From Magnetofaba australis IT-1 (GTDB taxonomy: Bacteria > Pseudomonadota > Magnetococcia > Magnetococcales > Magnetococcaceae): DNA of 64,000 nucleotides. How positions within the stretch are numbered: position 1 is the stretch's first letter; every line of letters begins with the position of its first letter. Positions 17,084 through 29,435 of this stretch are shown one piece after another. The translations under genes and the position numbers were made by a program. The notes below the pieces were generated by a model, which did not search any database, was not told the DNA's origin, and worked only from the letters and a program-made list of their open reading frames with translations. The DNA is taken from positions 248,001 through 312,000 of the forward strand of contig NZ_LVJN01000021.1 of NCBI RefSeq assembly GCF_002109495.1, written 5' to 3'.

Positions 17084-18658
17084 ATGAGCGGTTTTTCCCA
17101 TCCCGATGCGGCGCACCCGCAGCCCCACTCCAGCGAATCCGTGACGCCGCGCATCAGCGCCGAGGATCTGGAGCGCCGCAAACGCTTCGTCGGCTTCACC
17201 AGCGCCGACGCCGAGGCGTTGCGGGCGATGCGCAAACTGGTCGAAAAGCACGCCGAACAGATCGTCGATCTGTTCTATGAGCGCATCGGCGCGTTTGGCG
17301 AGGTCAACCAACTCATCGCCGCCTCCGGCTCCAACGTGGATCGCCTCAAGACCGTGCAGCGCCAATACCTGCTGGAGCTGTTTGGCGGCGACTACGGCAT
17401 GGACTACTTCCTGCGCCGTTGGCGCATCGGCCTGATCCACAACAAGGTCGGCCTCGACCCCCAGTGGTATCTGGGCGGCTACAGCCTCTATCGCCAGCTT
17501 CTCACCCCCATCGTGCTGAAAAAATGGGGCGACAAACCCAAAAAGGCGGCGGCCATGCTGGCGGCGCTGGACAAGATTCTGGCGCTGGACTCGGAACTGG
17601 CCATGGGCAGCTACATCGACTGCATGGTGGCCGATCTGCAATCCCTCAACGTCTCCAAAACCGAGATCGAGGATCAGGTCACCAATCTGAGCGCCTTCAT
17701 CAACAGCGTGGCCCAGGGCGATTTGAGCCAACGTCTGGAGCTGATGACCAAGGGCCATGACGATCTGGGCCGCCTGGGCGGCAACATGAACGCCATGGTG
17801 GATCAACTGGCGGGCATCACCCGCGGCATTACCGACACCAGCGAAGCCATTGTCGGCAGCCTGGAGAAGGTGCGCCGCGCGGTGGCCGATCAATCCTCCG
17901 GCGCCGCGCAGCAGGCGGCGGCGGTCAATGAGACCACCTCCACCCTGGAGGAGATCCGCGCCACCAGCAACCAGACCCTGGAAAAAGCCACCAGTATGGG
18001 CGCATCCGCCGAGCAGACCCGCAACGCCGCCGACCGCGGCTTGAAGCTGGTGGAGGAGAACATCAACGGCATGCAGTCCATCCGCAGCAAGGTGGAAGCC
18101 ATCGCCGAAACCATTCTGGCGCTGTCCAAAAAGACCCAGCAGATCGGCGAAATCACCAATGTGGTGGCGGGTCTGGCGCAGCACTCCAAAATGCTGGCTC
18201 TGAACGCCTCCATCGAGGCGGCCAAGGCGGGCGACTCCGGCAAGGGCTTCGCCGTGGTGGCCTCCGAGGTGAAGGATCTGGCCGAGCAGTCGGAGGAGTC
18301 CACCACCCAGGTGCAGCGCATTCTGATGGAGATTCAGCACGCCACCGACCGCGCCGTGATGGTCACCGAAGAGGGCGCCAAGGGGATGGATCAGGGCATG
18401 TCGCTGATGGAGCGCATGGGCGAGGTGGTGCGTGAGCTGCAAGAGGTGGTGCACCAGTCGGCCCGCTCCAGCCAGCAGATCGTCGCCGCCGTGCGTCAGG
18501 AGGCGGTGGGCATCGATCAGGTCTCCACCGCCATGGGCGAGATCAACCAGGTCACCGGCCAGTTCGTCACCGCCACCGACCGCACCTCCGAAGCCAGCAA
18601 CGAGTTGAACCTGCTGGCCGAGCAGTTGCGCAACATGGCGCGTCGCTTCAAGAGCTGA
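17084..18658 (+). CDS. Soluble globin-coupled chemoreceptor (HemAT-like)
   Basis: A heme-based oxygen or NO sensor that signals to CheA. The protein is 524 residues with no membrane segment, so it is cytoplasmic. The N-terminal globin-sensor domain (about 20-185) has proximal H119 in IGLIHNKVGLDPQWYLGGY, the classic globin-coupled sensor motif. A HAMP-like region (about 200-250) leads to the methyl-accepting coiled coil, whose hairpin tip reads [20 protein letters not shown]. In the canonical Wsp operon this position belongs to the membrane receptor WspA; here it is a globin receptor. The ATG has a strong AAAGGAG upstream. Confidence 0.94.
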   Translation: MSGFSHPDAAHPQPHSSESVTPRISAEDLERRKRFVGFTSADAEALRAMRKLVEKHAEQIVDLFYERIGAFGEVNQLIAASGSNVDRLKTVQRQYLLELFGGDYGMDYFLRRWRIGLIHNKVGLDPQWYLGGYSLYRQLLTPIVLKKWGDKPKKAAAMLAALDKILALDSELAMGSYIDCMVADLQSLNVSKTEIEDQVTNLSAFINSVAQGDLSQRLELMTKGHDDLGRLGGNMNAMVDQLAGITRGITDTSEAIVGSLEKVRRAVADQSSGAAQQAAAVNETTSTLEEIRATSNQTLEKATSMGASAEQTRNAADRGLKLVEENINGMQSIRSKVEAIAETILALSKKTQQIGEITNVVAGLAQHSKMLALNASIEAAKAGDSGKGFAVVASEVKDLAEQSEESTTQVQRILMEIQHATDRAVMVTEEGAKGMDQGMSLMERMGEVVRELQEVVHQSARSSQQIVAAVRQEAVGIDQVSTAMGEINQVTGQFVTATDRTSEASNELNLLAEQLRNMARRFKS

Positions 18659-18717
18659 ACGCCCTGCGTATCAAGGCATCGGACAAAGAATACTGAACTG
18701 GGTGGTAATGGAAGAGA

Positions 18718-18805
18718 CTGGGGCTTCGCCCCAGACCCCACAAGGGCTCCGCCCTTGACCCGCCAGGGCTTTGCCCTGGACCCACCAGGGGAATGATTCC
18801 CCTGG
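18718..18805. repeat. Four-unit hairpin ladder (22-23 bp period)
   Basis: Four perfect palindromes in tandem: CTGGGGCTTCGCCCCAG (18718-18734), CAAGGGCTCCGCCCTTG (18741-18757), CCAGGGCTTTGCCCTGG (18763-18779) and a 21-bp one at 18785-18805 with stem CCAGGGGAAT. Each is followed by an ACCC-containing spacer. Starts are spaced 23, 22 and 22 bp. It lies between the globin receptor and cheA inside the operon. Confidence 0.85.
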
Positions 18806-18895
18806 ACCCCCGTTAGTTTACCCCCTTCATCTTCATGGGGCTTTGTCCGTTTCCGATGGATTTTTTTGTTTGAATGATAAACGGGGGTCCGGCCC

Positions 18896-21640
18896 ATGGG
18901 GCTGAACGCTGACTTTCTGGAAAAGCTGCTGGAGGTCTTCCGCGCCGAGCTGGAAGAGCAGAGCGACAGCATCTCCGACGCCCTGCTGGCGCTGGAGACC
19001 GGCCTGGACGACGCCCAGCGCAAAGAGACCCTGTATGGCGCCTTCCGCGCCGCACACAACATCAAGGGCTCGGCGCGCGGCGTCGACGCCCTGGCCATCG
19101 GCGATATCGCCCACCGCCTGGAGACCCTCTTCAGCGCGTTGGAGAAACGCAACCGCGCCCCCGAACCCGAAGCCATCACCCTGGCGCTCAAAGCGGTGGA
19201 CGCCATGCGCGAACAGGGCGAGGAGATGGAGATCGGCGCCTCGGCGCCGGAGTCCCTCGACCCCCTGTTGGACGCCCTGGAGGCGTGCGCCAAGCGGGTC
19301 ACCGAACAGGGCGACCCCGCCGCCGCGCCGACAGCCTCCGAACCAGCGCCGCAGGCCAAGCCCGCACCCACTCCGCAACCGGCGCCGCAATCAGAACCCA
19401 TCGCCGCGCCCCCCGTCGCATCCGCGCAACCGACGCCTGACGAGACACCTGCGCCAACGCCGGAGACTCCGCGCGCATCTGAACCACAGTCGGCCAAGGC
19501 GGCGTTCAAATCCACCGCGCAGCCGTTCCTGAATCCGCCTGGGGCGCAGCCGACCCCTGACGAGACGCCAGCACCGACCCCTGACGAGACGCCAGCACCG
19601 ACGCCGACGCCCCAGCCATTCGCCGAGCCGCCTGCGGCCGACGCCGCGCCGGAGCCAACCCCGGCTCCTGCAACGCCGCCAGAACCCGCTCCCGTCGCCG
19701 AGACTCAGCCGACGCCTGCGCCCGAACCGACGCCGGAGCCAGAGCCAGAGCCAAAAGCCGCGCCAGAACGCGAACCTGAGCCAGAGCCGGAGCCCGCCGC
19801 CGAGGCCACGCCGCCCGCCGAGCCCGAGCCCACCAGCGAGGCCAAAACCGCCGCACCCGCCCGCGCCGCCGCCGGGCGTGGCGAAGTGGTGCGGGTGGCC
19901 ACCGAAAAGCTCAACGACGCCATCTCCGTGGCCGAAGAGCTGCAGATCACCAAGGTGCAGTTGGAGGGTATGCAGGCGCAGATGCGCCGCCTGGAGTCCG
20001 ATATCCAGGGTTTGCAGCATCTGTTCAAGGCATTGCCCACCGCCTCTCCCACCGAGCATGTGCCTGACTGGGCCAGCGCCTCCGACGACGAGTGGCGGCA
20101 GTTCATCGAACAGGCCCCCGACCTGATGACCGAGGCCGGGCAGAGCGCCAACGCCATGCGCCGCCACATCAAGGATCGCGCCAAGCGGCTGTCGTTCCTC
20201 ATCGACTCGCTGCAGGACAACCTGCACATGATGCGTCTGGCCCCGGTGGCGGCGTTGACCCGTCCCCTCACCCGCATCGTGCGCGACGCCGCCCTGGAGG
20301 TGAAAAAAGAGGTCGACCTGAAGATTGTCGGCGATGAGATCGAGCTGGATCGGGTGGTGCAGGAGCGTTTGAAGGATCCCCTGGTGCACCTGCTGCGCAA
20401 CGCCGTGGACCACGGCGTGGAGTCGCCCAATGCGCGGCGCAAGGCGGGCAAATCGCCGCGCGCAGTGATCAGTCTGGAGATCACCAGCCAAGGCGGTTGG
20501 GTCACCTTCAAACTCAGCGACGACGGTAAGGGCATCGATCTGGAGAAGGTGCGCCGCAAACTGGTGGAGCGCAAACTGGTCAAGTCCCACGAAGCCCCTT
20601 CCTTAAGCGAAAGCGAGCTGTTGGACTACCTGTTCCGTCCCGGCTTCTCCAGCCGCGACGAGGTCACCGCGCTCTCCGGACGCGGCGTGGGGCTGGACGT
20701 GGTGCGCGCCAATCTGGCCGACATCAAAGGGCGCGTGTGGGTGGAGTCCAACTGGGGCAGCGGCTCCACCTTCACCCTCACCGCGCCGCTCACCCTCTCC
20801 ACCGAACGCGGCCTACTGGTGAAATTGGGCGCGGAAGTGTTCGCCCTGCCCATCTCCCATGTGGAGCGGGTGGCCCATGCGCGGCGCGATCAGATGCGCA
20901 TCGTTGAATCGCGCCCCTGTCTGGAGCTGGATGGCGAGTTGGCCCCGCTGCACGATCTGGGCACGTTGCTGCATCTGCCCGCGCAGGCGGCCTCCGGCGA
21001 TGACGCCCTGTCCGCCGTGTTCCTCACCTGGGGTTGGCGGCGCGTGGCGGTGCGGGTGGACAGCATCGTCGGCGAGCAGGAGATCGTCATCAAACCGTTC
21101 CAGGCTCCGCTGCTGTCGGTGCGCCACATCAAGGGCGGCTCGCTGGATCGCAATGGCGACATCGTGCTGGTGCTGGACCCGGCCCACATCGTCGAGACCG
21201 CGTTGGCGCGCAGCGAAACCAGCATGCGCCAGATCGACGAAAACCGCCCCGCCGAAGACGCCCACGACGATGCCCCGCAACAGATTCTGGTGGTGGACGA
21301 CTCCATCACCACCCGCACCCTGGAGAAGAACATTCTCGAGGAGAAGGGGTTTGATGTGACCATTGCCGTGGATGGCCGCGAGGCGTGGCGACTGCTGCAG
21401 GGCGGCGCGACCTTTGACATGGTGATCAGCGACATCGAGATGCCGCACATGACCGGCTACGACCTCACCGCCGCCATCCGCGGCGAGGAGCGCTTCGACG
21501 ACATGCCCATCATCATCGTCAGCTCTCTGGCCAGCGAAGAGAACAAACGCCGCGGCATGGAGGCGGGCGCCGACGCTTACATCGTGAAAGGCGATTTCGC
21601 TTCGGCAAAGTTTTTGGAAACCATCCAGAGTTTGCTATAA
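18896..21640 (+). CDS. cheA: Hybrid chemotaxis kinase CheA-REC (WspE-like)
   Basis: The central kinase of the pathway, 914 residues. P1/Hpt has H54 in AAHNIKGSARG. A linker of about 190 residues (130-325) is almost entirely Pro, Ala, Glu and Thr, with repeated PTPDETPAPT units. The dimerisation region is followed by the ATPase domain (HLLRNAVDHG, DDGKGID, GRGVGLDVV), a CheW-like domain and a C-terminal receiver with VVDDS and D in VISDIEMPHMTG. This CheA-REC fusion is the architecture of WspE. Coding starts after a 237-bp gap filled by a hairpin ladder, with ATG at 18896. Confidence 0.94.
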   Translation: MGLNADFLEKLLEVFRAELEEQSDSISDALLALETGLDDAQRKETLYGAFRAAHNIKGSARGVDALAIGDIAHRLETLFSALEKRNRAPEPEAITLALKAVDAMREQGEEMEIGASAPESLDPLLDALEACAKRVTEQGDPAAAPTASEPAPQAKPAPTPQPAPQSEPIAAPPVASAQPTPDETPAPTPETPRASEPQSAKAAFKSTAQPFLNPPGAQPTPDETPAPTPDETPAPTPTPQPFAEPPAADAAPEPTPAPATPPEPAPVAETQPTPAPEPTPEPEPEPKAAPEREPEPEPEPAAEATPPAEPEPTSEAKTAAPARAAAGRGEVVRVATEKLNDAISVAEELQITKVQLEGMQAQMRRLESDIQGLQHLFKALPTASPTEHVPDWASASDDEWRQFIEQAPDLMTEAGQSANAMRRHIKDRAKRLSFLIDSLQDNLHMMRLAPVAALTRPLTRIVRDAALEVKKEVDLKIVGDEIELDRVVQERLKDPLVHLLRNAVDHGVESPNARRKAGKSPRAVISLEITSQGGWVTFKLSDDGKGIDLEKVRRKLVERKLVKSHEAPSLSESELLDYLFRPGFSSRDEVTALSGRGVGLDVVRANLADIKGRVWVESNWGSGSTFTLTAPLTLSTERGLLVKLGAEVFALPISHVERVAHARRDQMRIVESRPCLELDGELAPLHDLGTLLHLPAQAASGDDALSAVFLTWGWRRVAVRVDSIVGEQEIVIKPFQAPLLSVRHIKGGSLDRNGDIVLVLDPAHIVETALARSETSMRQIDENRPAEDAHDDAPQQILVVDDSITTRTLEKNILEEKGFDVTIAVDGREAWRLLQGGATFDMVISDIEMPHMTGYDLTAAIRGEERFDDMPIIIVSSLASEENKRRGMEAGADAYIVKGDFASAKFLETIQSLL

Positions 21641-21740
21641 TTGATATTTTCCTGTTGAACTTTTTCAGCGCCGCGCATGGCGGCGCTGAGTCTGTGCGCA
21701 TCTGCGCCGATTCGCCCATACTGCGAGGGCCGTCCACTCC

Positions 21741-22853
21741 ATGAGCTCGCCTTTAAAAGTCGTCATTGTCGAAGACTCCCGGGTTGTGTCGATGTTTCTG
21801 CAAGCGATCTTCGAGCAGGAGCCGGACATTGAAGTGGTGGGCGTGGCCCAGGATGGCCACGCAGGCGTGGAGATGACCCGTGAGCTGCGCCCGGACGTGG
21901 TGACCATGGATATCCGCATGCCGGGTATGGATGGCTTCGAAGCCACCCGTCTGATCATGTCCGAGTGCCCTACCCCCATTGTGGTGATCAGCTCCAGCGT
22001 GGACGACGAAGAGATGCGCATCACCTTCCGCGCCATTGAGGAGGGCGCGCTGGCGGTGCTGGAGAAGCCCCATGGCGTCTCCCACCCCAACTTTGAAAGC
22101 GACCGCGTGCGCATGTTGGAAACCATTCGCGCCATGGCCGAAGTGCGGGTGATCCGTCGCGCCCGCCCGCGCAGCGCGCTCACCCCGCCTGCGCCCTCCG
22201 CCACGACGACCACGGCGGAGATCAGCGCCGCCCCCGCCCTGGCCCCCGCGCCAAGTTTGACCCCGACCCACACCTATTGTGAGCTGCTGGCCATCGGCTC
22301 CTCCACCGGCGGCCCTCAGGCGCTGCAAGAGTTGCTGGCCACACTGGAGCCCAATCCGCCGTTTCCCATCGTGGTGGCGCAGCACATCGCGCCGGGGTTC
22401 ATCAGCGGTATGATCAGCTGGCTCAACGACCAACTACCCATGCGCGTCTCGCTGATGCAGGAGGGCGCGCCGCTGATGCCCGGCGAGATCGTCTTCGCCC
22501 CGGATAACCGGCACATGCGCATCATTCGCGGGGCCGGCGGGCAACTGGCCGCCGAGAGCTTCGAGCATGGGGTCAACAACGGCTACCACTGCCCCTCCAT
22601 CAACGAATTCTTCCACTCGGTGGCGCGCCACTGCGGGCGCAACGCCATCGGCGTGATTCTCTCGGGCATGGGCGACGACGGCGCCCAGGGGCTGCGCGCT
22701 ATGCGCGATCGCGGCGCCCTGACCTTCGCCCAGCAGTTCGACACCTGCGTCATCGACAGCATGCCGCAGAACGCCAAGCGTCTGGACGCGGTGGAGAAGG
22801 TGTTGCCGCCGCATCACATCGCCTACTATCTGAACAAAATTCGCTCGGCCTAA
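21741..22853 (+). CDS. cheB: Receptor methylesterase CheB (WspF-like)
   Basis: Demethylates receptors and so resets the kinase; in the Wsp system loss of WspF locks c-di-GMP high. The protein is 370 residues. The receiver has the acidic residues of IVEDS and D57 in TMDIRMPGMDG. An Ala/Pro/Thr linker follows at about 140-175. The esterase domain shows the serine of GSSTGGP, the histidine of AQHIAPGF and the aspartate of SGMGDDGAQG. It is 100 bp after cheA and 14 bp before the next gene. Confidence 0.95.
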   Translation: MSSPLKVVIVEDSRVVSMFLQAIFEQEPDIEVVGVAQDGHAGVEMTRELRPDVVTMDIRMPGMDGFEATRLIMSECPTPIVVISSSVDDEEMRITFRAIEEGALAVLEKPHGVSHPNFESDRVRMLETIRAMAEVRVIRRARPRSALTPPAPSATTTTAEISAAPALAPAPSLTPTHTYCELLAIGSSTGGPQALQELLATLEPNPPFPIVVAQHIAPGFISGMISWLNDQLPMRVSLMQEGAPLMPGEIVFAPDNRHMRIIRGAGGQLAAESFEHGVNNGYHCPSINEFFHSVARHCGRNAIGVILSGMGDDGAQGLRAMRDRGALTFAQQFDTCVIDSMPQNAKRLDAVEKVLPPHHIAYYLNKIRSA

Positions 22854-22867
22854 TCAAAGACCACAGC

Positions 22868-23293
22868 ATGGGATCCAATCTGCACACTTTGACCGAGCAG
22901 TTGAACGCCTCCTTTCGCGTTGAGTGTCGCGAACGTCTGGAGCAGATTGCTGACGCCCTGCAGTCGTGTCAGGAACATCCGGAGCGCAATGGTTGCTGGA
23001 ACGCCCTGCACCAGGAGTTGGATAGTCTGGCCAACGCCGCGCGCATGATCGACGACTCCGACACCGAGGGCCTCAGCCGCGCCGTGGCCACCCTGATCCG
23101 CCAGGCGCGCAACAATCCCCAGCAGCAACACCACACCCTGGAGTTGCTGATACAGACCATGACCAATATCCGCGCCCACTGTCTGGAGCAGAGCGACGCC
23201 GATAAGACGTTCCCCGTGCGTTATGTGACGCTGTTTCATGATGTGCTGCGCGATTTGACGAAAACTGCAGACTCCTCTTCGTCGCGCCGTTGA
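22868..23293 (+). CDS. Helical Hpt-like protein, degenerate
   Basis: A 141-residue, mostly helical protein ending the Wsp-like operon, 14 bp after cheB. The stretch LHQELDSLANAARMIDDSD followed by GLSRAVATLIRQ has the spacing of a CheA P1/Hpt helix pair, with a histidine at the right place. The G-K pair normally following it (HxxKG) is missing. It could be a phosphorelay intermediate, a phosphatase or just a four-helix adaptor. I am confident that it is a gene from its position and composition, less so of the Hpt assignment. Confidence 0.6.
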   Translation: MGSNLHTLTEQLNASFRVECRERLEQIADALQSCQEHPERNGCWNALHQELDSLANAARMIDDSDTEGLSRAVATLIRQARNNPQQQHHTLELLIQTMTNIRAHCLEQSDADKTFPVRYVTLFHDVLRDLTKTADSSSSRR

Positions 23294-23501
23294 GCGGATT
23301 TCCTCCCCGCCCCAAAGATGTGCGGGATGCGGCCCCCAACATGTCGCCCCCTCCCGGATTCCACAACGCCGTCGCGCAATCAACGCGGGATTTCCGTGTA
23401 AGTCTCTGCTATGATTGGCGACGTTGGAATTTTTCTGGCCCTCGTGTCCCGACTCTGTCATCGCCGCTTTCGCCCGCCCGGGGGCGGCGTAAAGCGCGCC
23501 C

Positions 23502-28196
<4,695 letters not shown>

Positions 28197-28217
28197 CCTC
28201 CTGACCACGCGCCTTGA

Positions 28218-28358
28218 AACCTCTCACAAAATGAATGCATCGCGACGGCCCAGTGGGGATTTGGCCGCGCGAGCAGCGCAGCGTACGTCCGGTACGTGAG
28301 CAGCGGAGCGCGGACAAAGCGCCGCTGGGGCGAGCAGGGCGTCATTTTGTGAGAGGTT
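28218..28358. mobile_element. 141-bp element with 17-bp perfect terminal inverted repeats
   Basis: AACCTCTCACAAAATGA (28218-28234) is the exact reverse complement of 28342-28358. The interior contains further imperfect inverted symmetry around CGTACGTCCGGTACGTG, so the whole element can fold as one long hairpin. It starts 21 bp after the kinase stop. It has no coding capacity. It could be a MITE, a large terminator or the footprint of a mobile element, and is unrelated in sequence to the other repeats here. Confidence 0.7.
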
Positions 28359-28439
28359 CTTAACCCAGATCAATGCGCCGTGCGCGCCAGCGCGTTACAG
28401 TCCGAACTTTGGCAACAAGCGTCTCTGGTCAGTCGAATC

Positions 28440-28648
28440 TATAGTCGCCGCAGAAGAGAATTAGACATTTGAAGCGAGAAGATATCGAGGGCTGCGCCCT
28501 CGAGCTCCCAAGATCAACAGCTACACCGTGATTCGGACCATCCATGGCCCGAATCACCCCGCCGCCGACCAGTCGGCGGCCAATAGTCAGCGCAAGCTCA
28601 AGCTACGTCACGCAAACATTGGCCGTTTTGTGCAGTTTTGGTTTTGAT
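28440..28648 (+). mobile_element. MITE-like hairpin repeat, copy 4 (variant hairpin)
   Basis: Begins TATAGTCGCC; the right end appears truncated near the HPP gene. Hairpins: GAGGGCTGCGCCCTC, then a different second hairpin (arms GTGATTCGG and CCGAATCAC) instead of the usual GTGGGC and CTGGGGGC pair, then CCGCCGACCAGTCGGCGG. The CAAGCTACGTCACGCAAAC variant is shared only with copy 5. Confidence 0.85.
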
Positions 28649-28670
28649 TTTTCATATTGAGGACTCTCAT

Positions 28671-29186
28671 ATGGCTCACACATCCAATGCCGCTCCCAGC
28701 CGTCTGCAGATCGTTCTGCGCGCTGGCGTCGGCGCCTTCGCCGGCATCGGTCTGGTGGGGGCGCTGCATCAATATTGGCTGCAGCCGATGACATTGAGTC
28801 TGCTGATCGGCTCCTTCGGGGCGTCGGCGGTGCTGCTCTACGGCGTGCCCGACAGTCCCCTCGCGCAACCGCGCAATGTGCTGGGCGGCCATCTGATCTC
28901 CGGCGTGGTGGGAGTGATCGTGCAGCAAGCCATCGGCGGGCCGCTGTGGCTAGTCGCGGCGCTGGCGGTGAGTGTGGCCATCATGGCCATGATTCTCACC
29001 CGCACCACCCACCCGCCCGGCGGCGCCACCGCGCTGATTGCGGTGATGGGGTCGCCGGATATCGAAGCGTTGGGCTTTCTCTATCCCATCGTGCCCGCCT
29101 TTACCGGCGCGCTCTGCCTGCTGGCGGTGGCGCTGATCAGCAACAACTTCCGCAGCGCCAAACGCTACCCCACCGCCTGGTGGTGA
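28671..29186 (+). CDS. HPP-family integral membrane protein
   Basis: A 171-residue membrane protein of the HPP family, named for the THPPGGATAL motif seen at about residues 108-117. It has four or five hydrophobic segments. The family function is not settled in bacteria; plant homologues have been linked to nitrite transport. ATG 28671 has a TGAGGA Shine-Dalgarno and was preferred to a start 11 codons upstream, which lies within the repeat. The gene is flanked on both sides by same-orientation repeat copies sharing a variant hairpin. Confidence 0.88.
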   Translation: MAHTSNAAPSRLQIVLRAGVGAFAGIGLVGALHQYWLQPMTLSLLIGSFGASAVLLYGVPDSPLAQPRNVLGGHLISGVVGVIVQQAIGGPLWLVAALAVSVAIMAMILTRTTHPPGGATALIAVMGSPDIEALGFLYPIVPAFTGALCLLAVALISNNFRSAKRYPTAWW

Positions 29187-29189
29187 TAT

Positions 29190-29408
29190 ATCATCATGGG
29201 GAGCCAAAATCGGACATTTTTTGAACGGGGAAATGGAAGATATCGAGGGCTCCGCCCTCGAGCTCCCAAAGATCAAACCGTGATTCGGGCCATAGATGGC
29301 CCGAATCACCCCGCCGCCGACTGGTCAGCGGCCAATAGTCAGCGCAAGCTCAAGCTACGTCACGCAAACATTGGTCGTTCTGTGCAGCTTTGGTTTTGAC
29401 TCACTATA
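29190..29408 (+). mobile_element. MITE-like hairpin repeat, copy 5 (variant hairpin)
   Basis: Ends with TTTTGACTCACTATA; the left end is weak. Hairpins: GAGGGCTCCGCCCTC, then the arms GTGATTCGGGCCAT and ATGGCCCGAATCAC, then a damaged CCGCCGACTGGTCAGCGG. It shares the variant second hairpin and the CAAGCTACGTCACG stretch with copy 4 across the HPP gene. Confidence 0.85.
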
Positions 29409-29435
29409 TCGCGTTATTGCGCTCCCCGACGCGGC

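Noticed and set aside
16286-18454. Minus-strand frame of 722 codons opposite the Wsp-like operon
   Set aside because: Leu/His/Gly/Gln-rich translation of the antisense of CheW and receptor genes; no domain seen, and codon-position bias fits the plus-strand genes.
18718-18805. CRISPR-like array
   Set aside because: Units are palindromes of differing sequence with spacers of 5-7 nt; there are no identical repeats with 30-nt spacers and no cas genes.
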